Shown here: positions 1-7,772 of the stretch, one piece after another
Layout: every line of letters begins with the position of its first letter
Numbering within the stretch: position 1 is the first letter of the stretch
Assembly: GCA_030837265.1 (NCBI GenBank)
Contig: JAUPKV010000640.1
Location: forward strand, 1-13,182
DNA length: 13,182 nucleotides
DNA from: Methanobacteriota archaeon
GTDB lineage: Archaea > Halobacteriota > Methanosarcinia > Methanosarcinales > Methanosarcinaceae
Reading direction: 5' to 3'
The notes under the pieces: model-generated
Told to the model about the DNA's origin: nothing
Seen by the model: the letters and a program-made list of their open reading frames with translations, nothing else
Databases searched by the model: none
Program-made: the position numbers and the translations under genes

Positions 1-915
1 GCATATAACGAGGAAGAAAGTCTGGATGAGCTGACGAAAAGACTTCAAGAGATGATGTCTTCAGCCGACCAGTATGACTTTGAAGTCATTATTGTCGAAA
101 ATGGGTCTTTCGACTCGACGTATGAAAAACTTCTCAAGATAAACGCTGAGGACAATAGGTTCAAGATATTACAACTTTCTCGCAATTTCCGCTGCGACGG
201 CGGGATAACTGCCGGGCTTCAGTACGCCAGCGGCGATGCGGCAGTCATTATGATGGCTGATCTGCAAGATCCGCCTGAGTTAGTTCCCGAATTCATTCAA
301 AAATGGGAAGAAGGTTATGAAATTGTCTACACAGTGGTCAGTAAGAGGCATGGGACCAAAATTACCAGAAGATTCTTTTCTCGCGTATTCTACAAGGTCA
401 TCGGCGCTATGACTGATCGAGCCATTCCCGAGAATGCTAGTGATTTCCGGCTAATCGATCGGGGAGTGTATGAGAATGTCAACCGGATGACCGAACGAAA
501 CCGTATGCTTAGAGGCATTATCGCATGGACTGGCTTTAAGCAGTACGCAATCTACTATGAGAGACCCCCACGGTTCGCAGGTGAGTCTAAAGCAGACTTC
601 CTTCATGTTTTTAAGCTAGCTCTCGATGGCATTTTCTCGTTTTCTTATATCCCGCTTAAAATGACCACTTATCTGGGATTCATCATTTCAGTCCTATCCT
701 TCCTCATGATCGTTGTCGAGCTGGAACTGTTCTTGGTCTATGGGCGCGAAGTACCCGGGTTCACGACTATTATTATTGCTCTGCTGTTCCTGTTTGGCGT
801 TCTGTTCCTGGTCCTTGGGATCATTGGAGAATATCTGGCCCGGATTTATGATGAAGTAAAGCAGAGGCCTAATTACATCGTGAAAAAGGAGATCGGGTTA
901 GAAGAGAGCCAGTAA
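1..915 (+). CDS. GtrB/DPM1-like family 2 glycosyltransferase, 5' partial
   Basis: This enzyme probably moves a sugar from a nucleotide donor onto a polyprenyl (dolichyl) phosphate at the cytoplasmic membrane face. The frame is open from base 1 and begins AYNEEESLDEL, the usual start of a GT2 domain (VVPAYNEEESL), so roughly 10-15 N-terminal residues lie outside the window; the ATG at 52 is internal. A GT-A nucleotide-binding strand (VIIVENGSFDST) is followed by the MADLQDPPEL motif, whose DLQD holds the metal-binding acidic residues. Near the C-terminus two hydrophobic segments (TYLGFIISVLSFLMIVVEL and the stretch TIIIALLFLFGVLFLVLGI) precede GEYLARIYDEVKQRP, typical of GtrB, YfdH and ArnC-like proteins. 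It ends in TAA, 18 nt before the epimerase gene. A GtrA-like protein encoded in the same run supports a GtrA/GtrB pair. The family is clear; the sugar is unknown. Confidence 0.9.
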   Translation, partial: AYNEEESLDELTKRLQEMMSSADQYDFEVIIVENGSFDSTYEKLLKINAEDNRFKILQLSRNFRCDGGITAGLQYASGDAAVIMMADLQDPPELVPEFIQKWEEGYEIVYTVVSKRHGTKITRRFFSRVFYKVIGAMTDRAIPENASDFRLIDRGVYENVNRMTERNRMLRGIIAWTGFKQYAIYYERPPRFAGESKADFLHVFKLALDGIFSFSYIPLKMTTYLGFIISVLSFLMIVVELELFLVYGREVPGFTTIIIALLFLFGVLFLVLGIIGEYLARIYDEVKQRPNYIVKKEIGLEESQ

Positions 916-933
916 ATAACTGGGAGAAAGACT

Positions 934-1884
934 ATGGATACTAAGAAAATCGTTGTCACGGGCGCAACCGGCTTCGTTGGTTCCAATCTTGCCCGCTACT
1001 TTGCAAAGCAAAATCATGAAATCCATCTACTAATAAGATCTTTCTCCAATACCTGGAGGATTGCTGATATTTTTGATGAAATAAATGTTCATAAAGTCGA
1101 TTTAACTGCACCTTTGGAACTGGAGAAAGTTGTAAGCTCCATAAGGCCTGATGTAATCCTGCACACGGCCGCCTACGGAGGCCATTCATTCCAAAAAGAC
1201 ACTGATAAAATCTTCGAAGTTAACCTCCAGGGGACGATTAACCTGGTAAAAGCCTGCCAGGGTTTGGATTATGAGCTTTTTGTCAATACCGGTTCTTCCT
1301 CCGAGTACGGGGTAAAAAGAAAGCCTATGTTAGAGACAGATGTTTGCGAGCCTGTGGAAGACTATGGAGTCTCAAAGGCAGCTGCTACCATGTATTGCCA
1401 GATGGCTGCCTGCCGAGATAATAAGCCGATCATTACTTTCCGTCTGTTTTCGCCCTACGGGAGCTATGATGATTCTACACGTCTGATTCCTTCAGTCATC
1501 ATTTCCTGTCTCAACGGACTCCCTCCAAAGGTATCTTCCCCTGATTTCGTGCGCGATTACATTTACATCCGCGACGTAATAAACGCATACAATAAGGCTA
1601 TAGAAACAGCTCATCTGCAAAGTCCTGGAGAGATATTCAATGTAGGCTCCGGAGAACAGCAAAGTGTCGGAGATATCGTGAAATACATCCTACAGATAGT
1701 AAATAAAAACATAGAACCCGAATGGGGCAGCCCAAGCAAAAGGCAGAATGAGCCCCTAATATGGCAAGCTAACGCCAGCAAGGTGGAAAACTCATTAAGC
1801 TGGACGCCTCGGTATTCGATAGAACAAGGACTGTGCGAGACCGTGGAATGGTTCAGCAAAAACATCGGGCTTTATGGAGGTTAA
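934..1884 (+). CDS. NAD-dependent sugar epimerase/dehydratase or reductase (extended SDR)
   Basis: A 316-residue extended short-chain dehydrogenase acting on a nucleotide sugar in the cytoplasm. The N-terminal Rossmann fold shows GATGFVG (G10, G13, G16) for NAD(P) binding. NTGSSSEYG supplies the active-site Ser, and YGVSK gives the catalytic Tyr144 and Lys148. Later come FRLFSPYG and VRDYIYIRDV, typical of the substrate-binding part. The ATG at 934 follows GGGAG at 922-926. The length is normal for the family. In its position directly before a TPP-dependent enzyme and near rfbH, it could be the ketoreductase that finishes a branched dideoxysugar (the YerF role in yersiniose synthesis), but a 4,6-dehydratase or 4-epimerase cannot be excluded by eye. 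Fold confidence is high; the exact reaction is an inference. Confidence 0.88.
   Translation: MDTKKIVVTGATGFVGSNLARYFAKQNHEIHLLIRSFSNTWRIADIFDEINVHKVDLTAPLELEKVVSSIRPDVILHTAAYGGHSFQKDTDKIFEVNLQGTINLVKACQGLDYELFVNTGSSSEYGVKRKPMLETDVCEPVEDYGVSKAAATMYCQMAACRDNKPIITFRLFSPYGSYDDSTRLIPSVIISCLNGLPPKVSSPDFVRDYIYIRDVINAYNKAIETAHLQSPGEIFNVGSGEQQSVGDIVKYILQIVNKNIEPEWGSPSKRQNEPLIWQANASKVENSLSWTPRYSIEQGLCETVEWFSKNIGLYGG
1876..1880 (+). promoter_or_regulatory. Shine-Dalgarno site (GGAGG) for the TPP enzyme
   Basis: GGAGG lies inside the last codons of the epimerase gene, 12 nt before the ATG at 1893. It supports 1893 over the upstream in-frame ATG at 1833, which would add 20 residues and overlap the preceding gene by 52 nt. 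Residues from 1893 (MKLSDYVIDFLASKGV) match the usual N-terminus of the family. Confidence 0.6.
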
Positions 1885-1892
1885 AGTTAATT

Positions 1893-3650
1893 ATGAAACT
1901 ATCGGACTACGTGATCGATTTTCTCGCTAGTAAAGGCGTAAGTCATGTATTTGAGGTAGCTGGCGGATCGATAACACATATGCTCGATTCTCTTTATGAA
2001 CGGAAGGATATCCGGACGATATGCATGCACCATGAGCAGTCGGCGTCTTTTGCAGCCGAAGGTTATGCTCGGGTCAGCGGGAATCCTGGTGTGGCAATGG
2101 CTACAAGCGGACCCGGTGCTACTAACATGGTCACCGGGGTCGGCAGTTGTTTCTTCGACTCGGTACCGACACTATTCATTACCGGACAAGTGAATACATA
2201 CGAGTTCAAGTTTGACCGGCCTGTCAGACAGATGGGGTTCCAAGAAACTGACATTATTAACATCGTCAAACCTATTGTAAAAGATTCACTGCTGGTAACC
2301 GACGAAACGAAAATTAGGTACGAGCTGGAACGGTTATTCTACACTGCTGTCAGTGGGCGACCTGGTCCGGTCCTTATCGATCTGCCTATGAATATCCAGA
2401 GAGCTATTATCATGCCTGAAGAGCAGGAAGTTTATGATGAGAAGCTAATACAAACAAGCAAAGTCAGCGATTATGATATCAATCAAATTATCACTCAAAT
2501 AGAACACTCACAGAGGCCTGTTGTACTAATCGGAGGTGGAATAAGGTTATCTGGTGCGACTGAGGAATTGTATTCTTTCTTAAATAAGACAGGTATTCCA
2601 GTCGTATCCTCTCTGATGGGTTTGGACGCCTTTCCTCACAACAATGAGCTTTATGTAGGCATGATCGGTACTTACGGCAACCGATATGCTAATCTAACCC
2701 TTGCGAACGCCGACCTGCTTATTATTCTGGGAACGCGGTTGGACACAAGACAAACCGGTACAAAGCCAGAGTAGTTTGCTCGTTACGCAACGATTGTACA
2801 CGTCGATATTGACCCTTCAGAGCTTAATAGTAAGATTAAGGCTGATATGGCTATTAATTGCGACGTTAGGGAATTTTTAACTATGATTAACGATAAACCA
2901 CTTGAGTGCAAAGATATTTCACCCTGGCTTGATAGGATAAAGAGATACAAAATTAAGTACCCGGATTATGAGAACCCTCAGGTAGATGAAATACCCCCTA
3001 ACTATTTTATGCATGAGCTATCCGAACATTTACCTGAAGATGCTATCCTATGTGTCGATATTGGTCAGAATCAGATGTGGTCTGCCCAATCCATTGTTTT
3101 GAGGAAAGGACAACGGTTACTTACCGAGGGAGGAATGGCTTCCATGGGCTCAGCATTACCCATGGCCATAGGTGCTTCATTTGCCTGTCCTGGCAAACCG
3201 ATAGTAGTCATTTCTGGCGATGGTGGTTTCCAGCTAAATATACAGGAACTGCAGACAATGTATCATCACAATCTGCCTATTAAGATCATTTTGCTCAACA
3301 ATCGAAGTTATGGAATGATTCGCCAGTTCCAGGAGCAATATTTCGATGGCAGGTGCCAGTCATCTGTTGTAGGGTATAGCTGTCCTGACTTCCAAAAAGT
3401 CGTTTCAGCGTACTCCATACCCGTCTCAAAGGTCGAAACTGCTCGAAGTATGGAGGAAGGGATAAAATGGCTTTTCGAGGATATGAAACCCAAATTCCTT
3501 GAAGTGCTCATAAGCGATAGGTTAGTCGTCACACCCAAACTTGGCGTCAACAAGCCCATCGAGGAGCAGGACCCCCCTCTTTCCTCCGACGAGCTCAGGT
3601 TAAACATGGTAGCCGATATTCCGAGAGAACGAAAGTGTATAAAAGGGTAA
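1893..3650 (+). CDS. TPP-dependent acetolactate-synthase-like enzyme with in-frame TAG (possible pyrrolysine)
   Basis: A single reading frame of 585 residues is interrupted only by TAG at 2772-2774 (codon 294). The frame does not shift: TGTKPE precedes TAG and FARYATIVHVDIDPSE follows, exactly how this family continues. The total length fits large-subunit acetolactate synthases. The Pyr domain has the cofactor-activating Glu48 (HHEQSASFAAEGYAR) and MGFQETDI. The middle FAD/DHAP-like domain contains the TAG. The PP domain has GDGG at 442-445 and NN at 469-470, the ThDP-Mg site. Such enzymes decarboxylate pyruvate and transfer the two-carbon unit. Next to RfbH and an SDR enzyme, this one resembles YerE, which adds that unit to a CDP-4-keto-dideoxysugar. 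In a pyrrolysine-decoding archaeon the TAG could be read through; otherwise this is a nonsense-broken gene. The part after TAG has an ATG at 2847 but no clear ribosome site, and a separate C-terminal half would lack Glu48. It starts 8 nt after the previous gene. Confidence 0.85.
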
Positions 3651-3651
3651 T

Positions 3652-4098
3652 ATGTCCTCTTCCTACTACTCCAGGTTCCGATCGGTTACCAGGCTCATTA
3701 CCGGCTCAGAGGATACAAAGCGATTATTCAAGTTCATCTGTGTTGGTTTACTAAACACCTTCATAGGATACGGTGCTTTCTTTATTTTGTCATTCTTTCT
3801 TAATTACATGATTGCCCTGGTCGTGGCGCACTTTATCGGTGTCACTAACAGTTATCTATGGAACAAGTACTGGACATTTAAGTCGAAAAAATTCCAGCTG
3901 GCCGAGCTGGTTAAGTTCAACATAGTTTACCTGATTACGCTAGGGGCAAACATGTTAATACTATACATAGCCGTGGAATTACTATCCATCAATCCAAGGC
4001 TCGGACAACTGATTGTGCTGCCTCTGGTCACTTTATTGAGCTATTTAGGCCACAAATACTGGAGCTTCCATGCTGCAAAATCAGCAATTGGCGACTAA
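3652..4098 (+). CDS. GtrA-like membrane protein
   Basis: A 148-residue protein of the GtrA family. Members are small membrane proteins thought to help flip polyprenyl-phosphate sugars made by GtrB-type enzymes. After a short charged N-terminus there are four predicted membrane segments, about residues 26-46, 50-67, 90-110 and 117-135. The paired aromatic motifs NKYWTFKSK (71-79) and GHKYWSFH (133-140), one after each hairpin of two helices, are characteristic of the family. The ATG lies 1 nt after the stop of the TPP enzyme, so translation may be coupled; the preceding AAAGGG is only a weak ribosome site. A GtrB-like enzyme in the same gene run is the natural partner. Assignment to the family is secure; the transported sugar is not known. 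Confidence 0.9.
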   Translation: MSSSYYSRFRSVTRLITGSEDTKRLFKFICVGLLNTFIGYGAFFILSFFLNYMIALVVAHFIGVTNSYLWNKYWTFKSKKFQLAELVKFNIVYLITLGANMLILYIAVELLSINPRLGQLIVLPLVTLLSYLGHKYWSFHAAKSAIGD

Positions 4099-4113
4099 GC
4101 ACAATATCGAAGC

Positions 4114-4118
4114 GGTGA
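4114..4118 (+). promoter_or_regulatory. Shine-Dalgarno site (GGTGA) for rfbH
   Basis: GGTGA sits 6 nt before the ATG at 4125. It matches the GGAGGTGAT form complementary to archaeal 16S rRNA 3' ends and fixes the start of rfbH. Confidence 0.7.
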
Positions 4119-4124
4119 GTTACA

Positions 4125-5429
4125 ATGAGCGAATATGAATTAAGGAACGAAATACTTGAAAAGGTTAAGCAATATTGCAGACAGGAGAAAGAAAGTCAAT
4201 TTGTCCCGGGCCAGTCTAAATTAAACTATGCAGGCCGGGTCTACGATGAGGAAGAGGTGACCTTGCTGGTTGACGCTTCTCTGGACTTCTGGCTCACCGC
4301 GGGACGCTATGCGAAGCAATTCGAGACAGAATTCGCTGATTTCCTGGGGATGAGACATTGTCTGCTGACCAACTCAGGCTCGTCGGCTAATCTACTGGCT
4401 ATCTCATCGCTGACTTCTAGAAAGCTGGAAGGACGAAGGCTCGAGCCGGGTGACGAAGTCATCACGACAGCATGCGGTTTTCCTACTACACTGAATCCTA
4501 TTATTCAGAACAACTTGACGCCAGTCTTTATAGACGTCGAGCTAGGCACATATAATATCATGGCAGATCACATCCCCGAAGCCATTTCGGAAAAGACCAA
4601 AGCGATCTTCATCCCTCACACGCTTGGTAATCCGGCAGACATCAAGGCGATAAAAGACATAATCGAAGACTATAACCTCTGGTTTGTCGAGGACAACTGC
4701 GATGCTTTAGGATCTAAATATGATGGAAAATATACCGGCACCTTCGGACATATTTCTACATTCAGCTTCTATCCTGCCCATCATATGACAATGGGTGAGG
4801 GAGGAGCAGTCCTTACTGACGATTCTCGGTTACGAAATATAATAATGTCGTTCCGCGACTGGGGCAGAGATTGCTGGTGCGACCCGGGCCAGGATAATAG
4901 TTGTAAGAACCGTTTTAGCTGGCAACTGGGCAAGTTGCCGTACGGCTATGATCACAAATACACTTATTCACATATAGGCTACAACCTGAAAGTTACGGAC
5001 ATGCAGGCGGCTGTAGGGATCGCACAGTTGAAAAAATTGCCCTTATTCATAGAAAAGCGAAAAGAAAATTTTCAGCGGATATACAACTCTTTAATAAAGT
5101 ATGAGGATTCTCTGATTCTTCCAAAAGCCATCGAGCGCACAGATCCAAGCTGGTTTGGCTTTCCAATAACGGTTAAAGAGGGAGCACGGTTTACGAGAGA
5201 TGATATAGTTAAACATCTTGAAGAGAACCATGTCGCAACCAGGATGCTATTTGGTGGTAACCTGCTCAAACAGCCGGCTTATGAGAATATTTGCTATCGC
5301 CTAGTCGGTTCGCTGGAAAATACTGACACAGTAATGAACAATATGTTCTGGATTGGTGTTTATCCGGGTTTGAGCCAGGAAATGATTGATTATATGCTGT
5401 CAACAATCCACGGGTTTTTGAAAGGATGA
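4125..5429 (+). CDS. rfbH: RfbH-like CDP-4-keto-6-deoxyglucose 3-dehydrase (PMP, [2Fe-2S])
   Basis: This is the E1-type dehydrase that removes the 3-hydroxyl of CDP-4-keto-6-deoxy-D-glucose on the way to 3,6-dideoxyhexoses (also named DdhC or AscC). It is 434 residues long, the usual size. It has the DegT/DnrJ aminotransferase fold: NSGSSAN (83-89) for phosphate binding and ED (189-190) for the cofactor ring. Where aminotransferases carry the PLP lysine it has [14 protein letters not shown], with His219 in the lysine position, so it cannot form an internal aldimine and should use PMP. Cys192, Cys250, Cys252 and Cys260 give exactly C-X57-C-X1-C-X7-C, the [2Fe-2S] pattern of E1. [15 protein letters not shown] and PSWFGFPIT are further RfbH signatures. 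The electron-donating reductase (E3/DdhD) and the enzymes making the substrate (DdhA, DdhB) are not in the window and may lie upstream. It is intact and ends in TGA, 21 nt before the next gene. Confidence 0.94.
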   Translation: MSEYELRNEILEKVKQYCRQEKESQFVPGQSKLNYAGRVYDEEEVTLLVDASLDFWLTAGRYAKQFETEFADFLGMRHCLLTNSGSSANLLAISSLTSRKLEGRRLEPGDEVITTACGFPTTLNPIIQNNLTPVFIDVELGTYNIMADHIPEAISEKTKAIFIPHTLGNPADIKAIKDIIEDYNLWFVEDNCDALGSKYDGKYTGTFGHISTFSFYPAHHMTMGEGGAVLTDDSRLRNIIMSFRDWGRDCWCDPGQDNSCKNRFSWQLGKLPYGYDHKYTYSHIGYNLKVTDMQAAVGIAQLKKLPLFIEKRKENFQRIYNSLIKYEDSLILPKAIERTDPSWFGFPITVKEGARFTRDDIVKHLEENHVATRMLFGGNLLKQPAYENICYRLVGSLENTDTVMNNMFWIGVYPGLSQEMIDYMLSTIHGFLKG

Positions 5430-5450
5430 TATGATGAAAGAGATGATATA

Positions 5451-6851
5451 ATGAAGGCACTCGAAACGTTGAAGGCCAGACCGGATCAAACTATTTTAAT
5501 CGGTCTCATAGCAGTATTTTTGAGTGTATACTTAATCCTTTCATATTTTCCTAAGCATGGGGATTTTTTCTCGATACTATACTTTTCTTCAAATTTTGCT
5601 CAACACGGTCTCGGATTCATCGATGCTATTAATGGGCATACCGATTATCCGCCAACGTTCTTCGTGATACAGGGTACTTGGTTGAAGCTCGGAACAATCC
5701 TGTTTAACTTTAATCTGAATAATTTCATGGCAGTAAATGATCAAAATAGAATCGTATGTCCGACTTTTATCCAGATGTGGGCAATGATTCCGTATATTGT
5801 ATGCTTGGCAACGCTGGTTGCTGTGATGTACAAGAATTTAAAAAACAAGTGGCTTGTATTATTATGTTTCGGTACATTTACTTTTGTCACTGTAATAATA
5901 ATGGGACAAATAGATATTTTTTTAGCATTATTCATAGGTTTATCAATGTTATATCTTTTAAAAACATGTAATAATGATAATTATAAACTAAACCTCATAA
6001 TAAGCTTTTTTTTACTCGGAATGTCAGTGCAGTTTAAAACATTCGGTATACTTTTATTTCCTGTTTATGTATTATTTTTCTACGCAGTATACTTAGCAAA
6101 AGGTATAGATTTCGTACATATAATCTACGATTTTATAAAATATGTTCTAGTGTTTGTCACTGCAGCTTTTTTCATCTGGATCCCATTCATCAAGTGGTTT
6201 GTACCGATTTATCTCACAGGCAGCACCTCGGGAGAATATCGTTTTCTTTTTGCCTATCGGTTAGCCACTTATGGTTTGCCCCAAACGTCCACAATATCTA
6301 TATGGTTTATAGGGTACCTTTTATTGCTTTATTTGTTTTTTAACATTGTCAGAAAAGATTATAGGAAGATATACAAAGACCAAAGATATCCGATTTTTTT
6401 CGTTTTTGCCACATTAGCCTGGTTTTTTATCAGCGCATATACCCATCCACAATGGTGGATCATATTATTGCCAGTCATTTTACTAATTCTGGACAATTTT
6501 AAAAGTAAACTCAATTATATTCTTGCTTTTGGCATCATGTCGCTATTCATTTATTATCCTATGATGTGGACGTCTAATATTGATAAAATTATTTCTATGT
6601 ATTTTCCTGTTATAAGTATATCCGAACAACATAAAATAATTTTAACGAACTTAATAATATCAATATTGGGAATCTGGATACTGGAGCTTTATTATGAAAT
6701 ATCAGGTAGAATTAAAACTCCGGAAGATAATAATTCTGACATAAATATTAATAACAATAAAAGAATTAATTTAAACAACCTAGCTCCTTTGGTTATTACT
6801 ATTGTGCCATTCGTCATTTGCTTGATTGCTGTATATTTGCTTAGGCGGTGA
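5451..6851 (+). CDS. Multi-pass GT-C-like glycosyltransferase (putative)
   Basis: A 466-residue integral membrane protein with about 11-12 hydrophobic segments, the first at roughly 14-33 and the last at 446-464. Features expected of GT-C transferases that use lipid-linked sugars are an acidic residue in the first outer loop (KHGDFF, Asp38), a YPP motif (HTDYPP, 63-68), GQIDIF (152-157) and HPQWW (332-336). It would act on the outer face, taking the sugar loaded by the GtrB-like enzyme and presented with GtrA help. A hydrophilic Asn-rich stretch (about 420-443) precedes the last helix. The ATG at 5451 is the first in this frame; ATGs at 5431, 5434 and 5443 belong to a short frame that stops at TAA. 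This gene is much more AT-rich than the five before it. The class is probable, the acceptor unknown. Confidence 0.75.
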   Translation: MKALETLKARPDQTILIGLIAVFLSVYLILSYFPKHGDFFSILYFSSNFAQHGLGFIDAINGHTDYPPTFFVIQGTWLKLGTILFNFNLNNFMAVNDQNRIVCPTFIQMWAMIPYIVCLATLVAVMYKNLKNKWLVLLCFGTFTFVTVIIMGQIDIFLALFIGLSMLYLLKTCNNDNYKLNLIISFFLLGMSVQFKTFGILLFPVYVLFFYAVYLAKGIDFVHIIYDFIKYVLVFVTAAFFIWIPFIKWFVPIYLTGSTSGEYRFLFAYRLATYGLPQTSTISIWFIGYLLLLYLFFNIVRKDYRKIYKDQRYPIFFVFATLAWFFISAYTHPQWWIILLPVILLILDNFKSKLNYILAFGIMSLFIYYPMMWTSNIDKIISMYFPVISISEQHKIILTNLIISILGIWILELYYEISGRIKTPEDNNSDININNNKRINLNNLAPLVITIVPFVICLIAVYLLRR

Positions 6852-7025
6852 TCTGGTTTCGGTTAAAGTAATAATTTGCCGACAATGGATAATTGTCTTG
6901 CTGTACAGCTTCGGCTCGATGTTCATGAATCGGGCGCCAATGACAGGAGATCTGGCGTTTAAAACACACTATAAACTGAATATTTTGTATATCCTCAGCT
7001 ATATTTTAAATAAATACTAATCCAT

Positions 7026-7055
7026 CGATTTGATTTGCATCCATAAATCAAATTG
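7026..7055. repeat. Hairpin with 11-bp stem
   Basis: ATTTGATTT (7028-7036) and AAATCAAAT (7045-7053) are perfect reverse complements around an 8-nt loop. A G-T and a C-G pair extend the stem at 7026-7027 with 7054-7055. It lies about 175 nt after the last gene of the operon. No T-tract follows directly, so it is not a clear terminator; it may instead mark the end of an inserted element. Confidence 0.65.
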
Positions 7056-7177
7056 CAGCAGCCGCCTCATCCTAAACAGGCTGTTCGACACTACCTTGAT
7101 TCATAAGAGTTTCTACTGAATCCTGCTGAATTATATTGAGGGTTACCTAATGAACCGACAGGTTGTACGGGAACGGA

Positions 7178-7248
7178 GTCGAATAATAGGGTGGAATTAC
7201 TACCCCGTCTTCAGGAATCGGACTTGACAGTTTCCCGTCATCCGGCTC
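7178..7248 (-). mobile_element. Group II intron 3' end: domain V and domain VI relic
   Basis: On the minus strand, bases 7248 down to 7215 form a 34-nt domain V. An 8-position lower stem carries the AGC catalytic triad at positions 2-4, a 2-nt bulge (AG) follows on the 3' side, and a 6-bp upper stem is capped by a GAAA tetraloop. The only flaw is a C-A mismatch between positions 4 and 31 (base 7218). Right after it GGGGT and ACCCT can pair as a domain VI arm, and the segment ends ATTCGAC, with an A seven bases from the end in the branch-point place and the usual terminal AC; the 3' splice boundary would be at 7178. No reverse transcriptase frame and no clear 5' end are seen upstream on that strand, so this is either a truncated copy or the end of an ORF-less intron. 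It sits antisense to the flanking plus-strand genes. Confidence 0.82.
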
Positions 7249-7763
7249 GAGCCACTACTACCCTTTCGGGTGTCAGTTTAGAACAGAAATGGGGTTAATC
7301 TTGTCAGAAACTCATCCTCAAATCCTGAAAAAATGGTAAGATATACGCAATTACGATGGAGCACAATATTCTACAGAAATTTATAAGGCTTGGTAAACTA
7401 TATATTGAAGGTGTGGAATTTTAGACAGCCAAAAGTGGGGGAAAGTAATCTGCCCATGACAAATCCTATAATCAGTCTTAGTTTCGCATTATAAAATTAC
7501 TTAGACTACTTCACATTCTGTAACTCAATTTATCATTTTGAAATTTGGAAATTCAAGAATTCAATTTTGAGTCATTGTATCTACATTCTTTGGAAAATAG
7601 AGATCATCCTGGTGATAAAAATATTTATTACTGTTGATATTATTTAGTTTTTAATATTCATCCAAACTAGACGTAGAAAAAAATAGACAACAAACAGAAT
7701 GTAAATACGGTATCTAAAATATACATCAAGGCTGTAAAAATAAAATTATTTATGCTTCTCAGA

Positions 7764-7768
7764 GTGAT
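7764..7768 (+). promoter_or_regulatory. Shine-Dalgarno-like GTGAT before the propeller gene
   Basis: GTGAT lies 4 nt before the ATG at 7773. It favours 7773 over the in-frame ATG at 7752, which has no such site and would put seven extra residues before the MKK start typical of a signal peptide. Confidence 0.45.
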
Positions 7769-7772
7769 TGAA

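Larger units (their letters stand above)
6852..7772. other. Gene-poor stretch between the glycan operon and the propeller gene
   Basis: No convincing protein-coding gene is seen in about 900 nt. The stretch contains a strong hairpin (7028-7053) and a group II intron domain V/VI relic on the minus strand (7178-7248). From about 7320 onward it is AT-rich and free of long open frames. Possible archaeal TATA boxes for the propeller gene are TATATAT at 7399-7405 and AAAATATAC at 7716-7724; the second would give a short leader, but neither can be chosen by eye. A 64-codon frame at 6826-7020 has no recognisable product. Confidence 0.6.

Noticed and set aside
1833..2774. TPP enzyme N-terminal half as a separate complete gene starting at 1833
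   Set aside because: The frame resumes directly after TAG with the expected family sequence; 1833 overlaps the previous gene and lacks the ribosome site present before 1893.
2775..2800. PYLIS-like stem after the TAG codon
   Set aside because: Only 4-bp pairings (TTGC with GCAA, CGTT with AACG) were found, too weak to claim.
2847..3650. Separate downstream gene starting at ATG 2847
   Set aside because: It would begin in the middle of a domain and lack the Pyr-domain glutamate; no clear ribosome site precedes it.
4125..5429. DegT-type sugar aminotransferase
   Set aside because: The PLP lysine is replaced by histidine and the four-cysteine E1 pattern is complete.
6826..7020. 64-codon open frame after the GT-C gene
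   Set aside because: It overlaps the end of the previous gene, has no ribosome site and shows no recognisable family; treated as chance.
7150..7293. Short plus-strand frames over the intron segment
   Set aside because: The sequence is better explained by the structured RNA on the opposite strand.
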